Source of the DNA: Fusobacteriota bacterium
Lineage (GTDB): Bacteria > Fusobacteriota > Fusobacteriia > Fusobacteriales > Fusobacteriaceae
Direction of reading: 5' to 3'
DNA length: 5,313 nucleotides
NCBI GenBank assembly: GCA_003973585.1
Contig: QNYN01000158.1
Location: forward strand, 1-5,313
This document shows positions 1-5,313 of this stretch, in pieces. The notes beneath the pieces are model-generated. The model ran no database searches and was not told the origin of the DNA. It saw only the letters and a program-made list of their open reading frames with translations. Numbering within the stretch: the stretch's first letter is position 1; each line of letters starts with the position of its first letter. A program made the position numbers and the translations under genes.

Positions 1-24
1 AATTAATACAATAAAATAAGTCAT
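1..24 (-). CDS. Start of a divergent gene, first 8 codons only, function unknown
   Basis: Reading the minus strand, an ATG at 24-22 opens a frame that stays open to the window edge and encodes MTYFIVLI. It is preceded by a purine-rich Shine-Dalgarno, AGGGGAG (plus coordinates 34-40), nine bases from the ATG, and further upstream by a TATAAT (76-81). The combination of start codon, well-placed RBS and -10-like box is the evidence. Eight codons are too few to assign a family; the hydrophobic start would suit a membrane segment or a beta strand, but that is only composition. If real, the gene is transcribed away from fhs and shares its upstream region. It could also be a chance ATG in AT-rich DNA. 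Confidence 0.45.
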
Positions 25-33
25 AAATTCTCA

Positions 34-81
34 CTCCCCTAAAAATATATTTATTTCATTATGCTATATTTTTTTATTATA
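34..81 (-). promoter_or_regulatory. Candidate promoter and RBS of the divergent gene
   Basis: On the minus strand a perfect TATAAT lies at plus positions 76-81 and an AGGGGAG Shine-Dalgarno at 34-40. No good -35 is visible: at 17-bp spacing the hexamer would be 99-104 (AAGTGT), a poor match. That position overlaps the left part of the palindrome at 102-113, so a regulator bound there could replace or block -35 recognition. In such AT-rich DNA a TATAAT can occur by chance, so confidence is limited. Confidence 0.4.
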
Positions 82-101
82 ATCAACCCTTTATTAAAAC
101 A

Positions 102-113
102 CTTTTCGAAAAG
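102..113. repeat. Perfect 12-bp palindrome, candidate operator
   Basis: CTTTTCGAAAAG reads identically on both strands. It sits between the two divergent transcription units, 23 bp upstream of the plus-strand -35 and over the expected -35 of the minus-strand promoter. That placement fits an operator for a dimeric regulator. I do not recognise the motif; it shares only the CGAA core with the Firmicute PurR box and otherwise fails that consensus. Confidence 0.4.
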
Positions 114-129
114 CTCTAAAAAACATCAG

Positions 130-166
130 CGTCAACTTGACGAAAAAGCACTAATTGTGATACTAT
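130..166 (+). promoter_or_regulatory. fhs promoter with inverted repeat over the -35
   Basis: The -35 TTGACG (137-142) and -10 TACTAT (161-166) are separated by 18 bp. The base run TGATACTAT also gives a TGn extended -10. Transcription would begin near 172-175, leaving a leader of about 155 nt before fhs. The -35 is the right arm of a 6-bp inverted repeat with a one-base centre, CGTCAA-C-TTGACG (130-142), which could be a repressor site or chance. This is the best sigma-70-type match in the region upstream of fhs. Confidence 0.65.
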
Positions 167-212
167 ATCCTTAAATAGAACAATTCAAGAGAAAATTTAA
201 CAGGAGACTGAA

Positions 213-257
213 ATGTGTCATACAATAAATTTGTTCAAAGAAAATATAATATCATGA
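213..257 (+). CDS. Putative 14-codon leader peptide (uORF) in the fhs leader
   Basis: An ATG at 213 follows an AGGAGA Shine-Dalgarno (202-207) by five bases and encodes MCHTINLFKENIIS, ending at TGA 255-257. It lies wholly between the promoter and the terminator hairpin of the fhs leader. The stop codon is only eight bases before the first base of the hairpin (266), so a ribosome terminating there should physically cover the lower 5' arm. That is the geometry expected of translation-coupled attenuation. Against the classic amino-acid type, the peptide has no run of one diagnostic residue; it has single Cys and His codons and one Ile-Ile pair. The strong RBS is the main evidence of translation. 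It may also be a chance ORF. Confidence 0.4.
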   Translation: MCHTINLFKENIIS

Positions 258-265
258 TTTAATAG

Positions 266-316
266 TCCTAAGTACGCACTTTTTCTAGTGTGTTCTTAGG
301 ATTTTTATTTATATTT
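266..316 (+). terminator. Intrinsic terminator/attenuator in the fhs leader
   Basis: The arms 266-280 and 287-301 pair over 15 positions with one T-T mismatch (273/294) and one G-T wobble (276/291), closing a 6-base loop (281-286). The run TTTTTATTT and further T-rich sequence follow (302-316), directly abutting the fhs Shine-Dalgarno at 317-322. No complete gene lies between the promoter at 137-166 and this hairpin, so it would end the fhs transcript prematurely: an attenuator, not the end of an upstream gene. The antiterminating fold or factor is not evident. Confidence 0.75.
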
Positions 317-328
317 AGGAGGATTAAG

Positions 329-1999
329 ATGAAAACAGATATTCAAATTGCACAAGAGGCAAAAATACTTCATATTAAAGAAATTGCATCAAAGATGAAC
401 TTAACAGAAGATGACTATGATCAATATGGGAAATATAAAGCAAAATTAAATTTAGATATATTAAAAAAAAATGAAGATAAAGAAGATGGAAAATTAATTT
501 TAGTAACAGCAATTACTCCTACACCTGCAGGAGAAGGAAAATCAACAGTAACTGTTGGATTAACTCAAGCATTAAATAGATTAGGTAAAAAATCAATAGC
601 AGCTCTAAGAGAACCATCATTAGGTCCTGTATTTGGAATGAAAGGTGGTGCTACAGGTGGAGGACATTCTCAAGTAATTCCTATGGAAGATATAAACCTT
701 CATTTTACAGGAGATTTACATGCTATAGGAGTAGCTCATAATCTGATATCAGCTTGTATCGATAATCATATTAAACATGGGAATCAATTAGATATAGATG
801 TAACTAAAATAGCTTTTAAAAGGGTAATGGATATGAATGACAGATCTCTTAGAAATATTGTTATTGGAATGGGAGGAATAGCAAATGGTATTCCAAGAGA
901 AAATTCTTTCCAAATAACAGTTGCATCTGAAATAATGGCAATATTATGCTTATCTGAATCTATAATGGATTTAAAGAATAGAATTAGTCAAATAGTATTT
1001 GGTTATGATAGAGCAGGAAAACCATTACAAGTAAAAGATTTAAAAATAGAAGGAGCTATAGCAGCTTTACTAAAGGAAGCTATAAAACCTAATTTAGTTC
1101 AAACACTAGAAAATACACCTGTAATTATCCATGGTGGACCTTTTGCAAATATAGCTCATGGATGTAATTCAATGTTAGCTACAAAAATGGCTCTTAAATT
1201 ATCTGATTATGCAATAACTGAAGCAGGATTTGCAGCAGACTTAGGAGCAGAGAAGTTTTTAGATATAAAATGTAGAAAAGGTGGATTAAATCCTAACGCA
1301 GTAGTAATAGTAGCTACTGTAAAAGCACTTAAATTACATGGTGGGATGAATCCTAAAGAATTAAAAGATGAAAATTTAGAAGCCTTAGCTAAGGGGATAG
1401 AAAATTTAGATAAACATATTGAGAATATGAAAAACTTTGGATTACCAGTAGTTGTTGCAATAAATAAATTTGTAACTGATAGTGAAGGAGAATTAGAGTT
1501 TATCAAAACTCACTGTGAAGAATTAGAAGTACCTGTAGCACTATGTGATGTATGGGCTAATGGTGGACAGGGTGGAGAAGAATTAGCAAATATATTAATA
1601 GATGAAATAGAAAATAAAGAAAATAATTTTAAATATTTATATGATGTTGAAAGTTCGATTGAAGATAAAATTACAACTATCGTAAAAAATATTTATGGTG
1701 GAGATGGAGTTGAATTTAGTTTAAAAGCTAAAAAAATGATAAAGACATTAGAAGAAAATGGATTTGCTGAATTACCAATTTGTATGTCAAAAACTCAAAA
1801 ATCAATTTCTGATAATCCAAAGTTAATAGGAAGACCTACAGGATTTACTGTAACTATTAATGAATTAAGATTATCTGCAGGAGCAGGGTTTATAGTAGCT
1901 ATGGCAGGAAGTATATTAGATATGCCAGGATTACCAAAGATTCCATCAGCAGAATTAATAGATATTGATGAAAATGGAACAATCTCAGGATTATTCTAG
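329..1999 (+). CDS. fhs: Formate-tetrahydrofolate ligase (10-formyl-THF synthetase)
   Basis: This cytoplasmic enzyme joins formate to tetrahydrofolate using ATP, giving 10-formyl-THF for purine ring carbons 2 and 8 and for Met-tRNA formylation. The product is 556 residues, the normal family length. Visible motifs are the P-loop [11 protein letters not shown] (63-73), REPSLGP beginning at Arg94 (probably the active-site Arg97 of the Moorella enzyme), the signature [16 protein letters not shown] (103-118), and [12 protein letters not shown] (328-339), the second family signature, with Lys332 where Arg is usual as I recall it. The start at 329 is chosen because AGGAGG (317-322) lies six bases upstream and the family N-terminus [12 protein letters not shown] begins there; an in-frame GTG at 290 falls inside the terminator hairpin and lacks an RBS. 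Expression is probably set by the upstream attenuator. It is followed by purL after a 185-nt gap. Confidence 0.97.
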   Translation: MKTDIQIAQEAKILHIKEIASKMNLTEDDYDQYGKYKAKLNLDILKKNEDKEDGKLILVTAITPTPAGEGKSTVTVGLTQALNRLGKKSIAALREPSLGPVFGMKGGATGGGHSQVIPMEDINLHFTGDLHAIGVAHNLISACIDNHIKHGNQLDIDVTKIAFKRVMDMNDRSLRNIVIGMGGIANGIPRENSFQITVASEIMAILCLSESIMDLKNRISQIVFGYDRAGKPLQVKDLKIEGAIAALLKEAIKPNLVQTLENTPVIIHGGPFANIAHGCNSMLATKMALKLSDYAITEAGFAADLGAEKFLDIKCRKGGLNPNAVVIVATVKALKLHGGMNPKELKDENLEALAKGIENLDKHIENMKNFGLPVVVAINKFVTDSEGELEFIKTHCEELEVPVALCDVWANGGQGGEELANILIDEIENKENNFKYLYDVESSIEDKITTIVKNIYGGDGVEFSLKAKKMIKTLEENGFAELPICMSKTQKSISDNPKLIGRPTGFTVTINELRLSAGAGFIVAMAGSILDMPGLPKIPSAELIDIDENGTISGLF

Positions 2000-2025
2000 A
2001 AAATAACAATCAACAATTAAATAAC

Positions 2026-2092
2026 TACTTATATATACCCATAATATGGTTGGGAGTTTCTACGGTTAACCGAAAATAAACCGCTATAAGTA
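2026..2092 (+). promoter_or_regulatory. Purine riboswitch aptamer, guanine/hypoxanthine type
   Basis: The three-way junction of the purine riboswitch can be traced. P1 pairs 2026-2032 with 2086-2092. P2 is short: 2038-2041 with 2051-2054, plus a U-U at 2042/2050. L2 is AATATGG (2043-2049). J2/3 is AGTTTCTAC (2055-2063), matching the invariant core. P3 pairs 2063-2067 with 2079-2083, with L3 carrying ACCGAAAAT (2069-2077). The GG of L2 and CC of L3 needed for the loop-loop kiss are present. The specificity base, equivalent to C74 of the Bacillus xpt aptamer, is C2084, pointing to guanine/hypoxanthine over adenine. Departures from consensus: J1/2 reads ATATA instead of ATAAT, and P2 is about one pair shorter than in xpt. 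Context upstream of purL fits fully. Confidence 0.93.
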
Positions 2093-2129
2093 AATTAAGA
2101 CTTGAAAGCTCAGGATTATTTTACTTATA
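2085..2129 (+). promoter_or_regulatory. Antiterminator pairing of the purine riboswitch
   Basis: TATAAGTAAA (2085-2094), which contains the 3' strand of P1, is perfectly complementary to TTTACTTATA (2120-2129), which forms the top of the 5' arm, the loop and the first base of the 3' arm of the downstream terminator. After one mismatch the pairing continues for three more pairs (2096-2098 with 2116-2118). Ligand-stabilised P1 and this antiterminator are mutually exclusive, so bound guanine frees the terminator: an OFF switch acting on transcription. Confidence 0.85.
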
Positions 2130-2157
2130 AAATAATTCTGAGCTTTTATTATTATTC
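2105..2157 (+). terminator. Riboswitch-controlled intrinsic terminator before purL
   Basis: Arms 2106-2122 and 2129-2145 pair over 17 positions with a single G-T wobble (2114/2137), closing a 6-base loop (2123-2128); an extra A-T at 2105/2146 is possible. The tract TTTTATTATTATT follows (2144 onward), T-rich but interrupted by A. The upper stem is A-T only and the lower stem (AAGCTCAG) supplies the strength. It is the expression platform of the aptamer at 2026-2092, and it may also be the end of the fhs transcript when guanine is high. Confidence 0.9.
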
Positions 2158-2173
2158 AATAATGAAAAAAATT

Positions 2174-2187
2174 AAGGAGGAATCATG
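2174..2187 (+). promoter_or_regulatory. purL ribosome binding site and start
   Basis: AAGGAGG (2174-2180) is a near-perfect Shine-Dalgarno, only four bases before the ATG at 2185. It lies downstream of the terminator and is not part of its stem, so the riboswitch appears to act on transcription and not by hiding this site. Confidence 0.85.
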
Positions 2188-5100
2188 AATCATCGTATTT
2201 ATGTTGAAAAGAAAGATAATTTTGCTGTTGAAGCAAAAAAATTAAAAAGTGAATTAGAAGAAAGTTTAAATTTAAAAAAATTAGAGAAAGTAAGGGTAAT
2301 AAATATATATGATATATTTAATTTAGAAGAAGGAGAGATAGAAAAAATAAAAGAAGTAGTTCTTTCAGAAGTGGTTGTAGACAAAACTTATGATGATTTA
2401 GATTTAGAAGAAAAAAAATACATAGCAGTTGAATATTTACCAGGTCAATTTGATCAAAGAGCAGATTCTGCAGTTCAGTGTATTAATTTAATTTCAAGCA
2501 ATACTAAAGATCTTTCTGTAAAAACAGGAAAAGTTATTATTTTTTCGGGAGATATTTCAGAAAATGATATAGAAAGAATAAAAAAATATTATATAAATGA
2601 AGTGGAAATGAGAGAAAAAGATCTAAGTATTATGTTAGAAGATGATGTTATACCTCCTAAAGATGTAGTAATTCATAATGGATTTATATATTACACAGAA
2701 GAAGAATTAGAAAATTTTAGAAAAACAAATGGTTTAGCTATGACATTTGGTGATATTAAACATATTCAAAATTATTTTAAAACAGAAGAAAAAAGAAATC
2801 CTAGTGATACAGAGATAAAAGTTCTTGATACTTATTGGTCTGATCACTGTAGACATACGACATTTGAAACTATTTTAGAAAATATCACTTTACCTAAAGG
2901 AAGATTTGAAGAGACATTACAAAGTGCATTTGATGAATATTTAGAAAGTAGAAGAAATGCTCATGGAGAAAGAATTACTAAAAAACCTATAACTCTTATG
3001 GATATGGCAACAATTTCTGCTAGAGAAATGAGAAAAAAAGGTGTAATAGATGATGTAGAAGTTTCAGAAGAAATTAATGCATGTTCGGTATTTATCGATG
3101 TAGATGTAACTAAAAATGGAGAAACTGAGATAGAAAAATATCTTTTAATGTTTAAAAATGAAACTCATAATCATCCTACAGAAATAGAGCCATTTGGAGG
3201 AGCTTCTACTTGTATAGGAGGAGCTATTAGAGATCCATTATCTGGAAGAGCCTATGTATATCAAGCTATTAGAGTAACAGGTGCTGCTAATCCTTTGGAA
3301 AAGTTAGAAGATACTCTACCTGGGAAATTACCTCAAAAGAAGATAACACTAGGAGCAGCTCATGGATATTCGTCTTATGGAAATCAAATAGGAGTAGCTA
3401 CTTCTCATGTAACAGAGATTTATCACGAAGGATATAAAGCAAAAAGAATGGAAGTAGGAGCAGTTGTCGCGGCGACACCTGCAAGTAATGTGAGAAGGGA
3501 AACACCTGTAGCAGGAGATAAAATAATTTTATTAGGTGGAAAAACTGGAAGAGATGGATGTGGAGGAGCAACAGGTTCTTCTAAAGAACACGATGTTAAT
3601 TCAATAACTACTTGTTCTGCAGAAGTACAAAAAGGAAATGCTCCAGAAGAACGAAAGATTCAAAAATTATTTAGAAATCCAGAAGTAACAAAGTTAATTA
3701 AAAAATGTAATGATTTTGGAGCTGGTGGAGTTTCAGTAGCTATTGGAGAATTAGCAGATGGATTAATAATAGATTTAGACAAAGTTCCTGTAAAGTATAA
3801 AGGTTTAGATGGAACAGAGTTAGCAATCTCTGAATCTCAAGAAAGAATGGCAGTAGTTGTAGAAGATAAAGATGTAGAAGCTTTCTTAAAATTAGCTGAA
3901 AAAGAAAATTTAGAAGCAGTGGAAGTTGCCATTGTAACAGAAGAAAAAAGATTAGTTATGAATTGGAGAGAAAATGCAATTGTAAATCTTAGTAGAGATT
4001 TCTTAGATACTAATGGTGTAACAGGATATATGAATGTAGAAATAGGAGCTCCTAAAAGTGAAAAAACACCACTTGAGAATGTAGAAGTTTCTGGGGAAAC
4101 ATTAAAGGAAAAAGTAATAAATAAAATTAGTTCTCTAAATGTAGCTTCTCAAAAAGGGCTTATGGAGATGTTTGATTCGACAATTGGAGCAGGAACTGTG
4201 TTGATGCCATTTGGAGGAAAATATCAATTGACTCCTACAGAGGGATCTATCCATAAAATACCATTATTAGAAGGAACTACCGATACAGCATCGGCAATCA
4301 CTTGGGGATATAATCCTACAATTACAGAATGGTCACCTTATCATGGAGGAGCATATGCAGTAATTGAATCATTAGCTAAAATTGTAGCTATGGGTGGAGA
4401 TTATAAAAGTGTTAGATTATCTTTTCAAGAGTACTTTGAAAGATTAGGAGACAATCCTACAAAATGGGGGAAACCATTTGCAGCATTACTTGGAACTCAA
4501 TATGTAATGAAAGATTTTGATATTCCTGCAATAGGTGGAAAAGATAGTATGAGTGGAAGTTTTAATGATATAGATGTTCCACCAACAATTATATCTTTTG
4601 CTGTAACAAAAGTTTTAGCTTCTAATATAATTTCACCTGAATTTAAAGGAAATGGAAATAATATTTACTTAATAAAACATAATATGACAAAAGATTTAAT
4701 GCCAAACTTAGATGAATTAAAATCGAATTTTGAATTTATTATGAAAAATATAGAGGATAAAAAAATAATATCTGCTATGACTGTTAAAGGTGGGGGAATA
4801 GTAGAAGCCCTTGCAAAAATGAGTTTTGGAAATATGATAGGAGCAAAAGTTAATTTAGATGAAGAAGAGTTATTTAAATTAGCATATGGATCTTTCATAG
4901 TAGAAACACCTGAAATTTTAGAAAATGAAAATGCTATATTACTTGGGAAAACAAGTGAAAATAGAGAATTAATAATAAATGATGAAGTGATAAAATTAGA
5001 AGAATTATTAAATAACTGGAAAAAAACATTAAATGAAATATTCCCAGAAATAGCAGAAAATTCTTCAGAAGGACCTCACCTAGCCTCTCCTACATTAGGA

Positions 5101-5313
5101 GAGGAAGTAGCAAACAAAAAAGAAGTAAAACCTAGAGTAAAGATAGAACATCCACGAGTATTTATACCAGCATTTCCTGGAACAAATTGTGAGTATGACT
5201 CAATGAGGGCATTTGCAAAGGAAGGAGCTATTCCTTTTACTATGACTTTTAGAAATTTAACTACAAAGCAAATAGAAGAATCTATAGATGAAATGGCAAA
5301 GAATATTGATAAT
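2185..5313 (+). CDS. purL: Phosphoribosylformylglycinamidine synthase, single-chain, 3' end missing
   Basis: PurL converts FGAR, glutamine and ATP to FGAM, step four of IMP synthesis, in the cytoplasm. The frame is open for 1043 codons with no stop before the window edge. In order: a PurS-like N-terminal region (about 1-150, with EYLPGQFDQRADSAVQC near 86-102); YWSDHCRHTTF (217-227); FKNETHNHPTEIEPFGGA (323-340), the ATP/metal-binding core; RDGCGGATGSS (456-466); NDFGAGGVSVAIGELADG (509-526); GTTDTASAITWGYNP (697-711); SPYHGGAYAV (717-726); and GGKDSMSG (784-791). FPGTNCEYDSM (997-1007) is the N-terminal beta-strand region of the fused class I glutaminase; its catalytic Cys, His and Glu lie beyond the window. 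From memory the low-GC anaerobe form is about 1240 residues, so roughly 200 are missing here by truncation of the window, not of the gene. It is probably the first gene of a pur operon under the guanine riboswitch. Confidence 0.97.
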   Translation, partial: MNHRIYVEKKDNFAVEAKKLKSELEESLNLKKLEKVRVINIYDIFNLEEGEIEKIKEVVLSEVVVDKTYDDLDLEEKKYIAVEYLPGQFDQRADSAVQCINLISSNTKDLSVKTGKVIIFSGDISENDIERIKKYYINEVEMREKDLSIMLEDDVIPPKDVVIHNGFIYYTEEELENFRKTNGLAMTFGDIKHIQNYFKTEEKRNPSDTEIKVLDTYWSDHCRHTTFETILENITLPKGRFEETLQSAFDEYLESRRNAHGERITKKPITLMDMATISAREMRKKGVIDDVEVSEEINACSVFIDVDVTKNGETEIEKYLLMFKNETHNHPTEIEPFGGASTCIGGAIRDPLSGRAYVYQAIRVTGAANPLEKLEDTLPGKLPQKKITLGAAHGYSSYGNQIGVATSHVTEIYHEGYKAKRMEVGAVVAATPASNVRRETPVAGDKIILLGGKTGRDGCGGATGSSKEHDVNSITTCSAEVQKGNAPEERKIQKLFRNPEVTKLIKKCNDFGAGGVSVAIGELADGLIIDLDKVPVKYKGLDGTELAISESQERMAVVVEDKDVEAFLKLAEKENLEAVEVAIVTEEKRLVMNWRENAIVNLSRDFLDTNGVTGYMNVEIGAPKSEKTPLENVEVSGETLKEKVINKISSLNVASQKGLMEMFDSTIGAGTVLMPFGGKYQLTPTEGSIHKIPLLEGTTDTASAITWGYNPTITEWSPYHGGAYAVIESLAKIVAMGGDYKSVRLSFQEYFERLGDNPTKWGKPFAALLGTQYVMKDFDIPAIGGKDSMSGSFNDIDVPPTIISFAVTKVLASNIISPEFKGNGNNIYLIKHNMTKDLMPNLDELKSNFEFIMKNIEDKKIISAMTVKGGGIVEALAKMSFGNMIGAKVNLDEEELFKLAYGSFIVETPEILENENAILLGKTSENRELIINDEVIKLEELLNNWKKTLNEIFPEIAENSSEGPHLASPTLGEEVANKKEVKPRVKIEHPRVFIPAFPGTNCEYDSMRAFAKEGAIPFTMTFRNLTTKQIEESIDEMAKNIDN
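5084..5104. repeat. GC-rich perfect hairpin in the purL linker, possible palindromic repeat insertion
   Basis: CCTCTCCTA (5084-5092), CAT (5093-5095), TAGGAGAGG (5096-5104): a perfect 9-bp stem with a 3-base loop. With the preceding GGACCTCACCTAG (5071-5083) this 34-base stretch has 19 G/C bases, far above the surrounding gene. The pattern 'CCTCACC-TA-CCTCTCC-loop-GGAGAGG' resembles small intergenic palindromic repeats seen in many bacteria. It encodes about GPHLASPTLGEE (963-974), a Pro-rich stretch between the synthetase and glutaminase domains, where an in-frame insertion could be tolerated. No second copy is present in the window, so the repeat identity is inferred. Confidence 0.5.

Noticed and set aside
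101..113. Firmicute-type PurR box
   Set aside because: Only the CGAA core matches; the flanking C residues of the AWWWCCGAACWWT consensus are missing and the element is a symmetric palindrome instead.
245..250. TATAAT as a second fhs promoter
   Set aside because: The nearest TTG-type -35 (231-236) is only eight bases away and the hexamer at 17-bp spacing (222-227, ACAATA) is poor; probably chance in AT-rich sequence.
167..301. ZTP (pfl), tetrahydrofolate, SAM or T-box element in the fhs leader
   Set aside because: The diagnostic conserved strings (the CCGCCUGGGC-type core of ZTP, the GGUGG-type T-box bulge, the THF junction) are not present by eye. A covariance-model scan would settle it.
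290..328. In-frame upstream GTG start that would add 13 residues ([13 protein letters not shown]) to Fhs
   Set aside because: It lies in the 3' arm of the terminator hairpin, has no Shine-Dalgarno, and the family N-terminus begins at the ATG at 329, which has a well-spaced AGGAGG.
1207..1506. Minus-strand open frame of 99 codons inside fhs
   Set aside because: It is antisense to conserved Fhs sequence, has no recognisable motif, and a long antisense frame is expected from the biased codon use of the sense gene.
2199..2384. Minus-strand open frame of 61 codons inside the start of purL
   Set aside because: Low-complexity Ser/Phe-rich translation antisense to a clear gene; no family likeness.
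4665..4898. Minus-strand open frame of 77 codons inside purL
   Set aside because: Antisense to purL, low complexity, no recognisable domain.
2185..5313. purL as a frameshifted or broken gene
   Set aside because: The frame is continuous from 2185 to 5313 with all expected motifs in order; the missing C-terminus is due to the window edge.

Overview
The window is strongly AT-rich, with AGA/ATA/GAA-type codon preference and strong AGGAGG-type ribosome binding sites. It looks like a low-GC anaerobic bacterium. Fusobacteriota (Fusobacterium-like) is my first guess and a clostridial relative the main alternative; this rests on composition and gene type, not on any search. The theme is one-carbon metabolism feeding de novo purine synthesis, with two RNA-level switches on two adjacent genes.

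Layout. Bases 1-24 hold the first eight codons of a probable divergent gene on the minus strand, with a Shine-Dalgarno at 34-40 and a -10-like TATAAT at 76-81. Bases 25-136 are a shared regulatory region holding a perfect 12-bp palindrome (102-113). A good plus-strand promoter lies at 137-166, its -35 embedded in a small inverted repeat. It starts a leader of about 155 nt with a 14-codon uORF with its own RBS (213-257) and an intrinsic terminator hairpin (266-301 plus a T-rich tract) ending just before the Shine-Dalgarno of fhs. Such a leader suggests transcription attenuation, and it fits none of the folate- or purine-related riboswitch classes I could recall. The fhs gene (329-1999) encodes a full-length formate-tetrahydrofolate ligase.

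The 185-nt gap between fhs and purL is almost entirely a purine riboswitch of the guanine/hypoxanthine type: aptamer 2026-2092, antiterminator 2085-2094 with 2120-2129, terminator 2105-2157. It controls purL (from 2185, running off the window), a single-chain phosphoribosylformylglycinamidine synthase. All synthetase-domain motifs are present, and the window ends just inside the C-terminal glutaminase domain. The linker before that domain carries a locally GC-rich perfect hairpin (5084-5104) that looks like a small palindromic repeat inserted in frame.

How the genes work together. Fhs makes 10-formyl-tetrahydrofolate, the formyl donor for two purine steps (GAR and AICAR transformylation) and for Met-tRNA formylation. 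PurL performs the fourth step of IMP synthesis. No convincing terminator or separate promoter lies between them, so a likely arrangement is one transcript in which the riboswitch stops transcription before purL when guanine is plentiful, while fhs stays under its own leader attenuator. That would keep folate one-carbon supply independent of purine repression.
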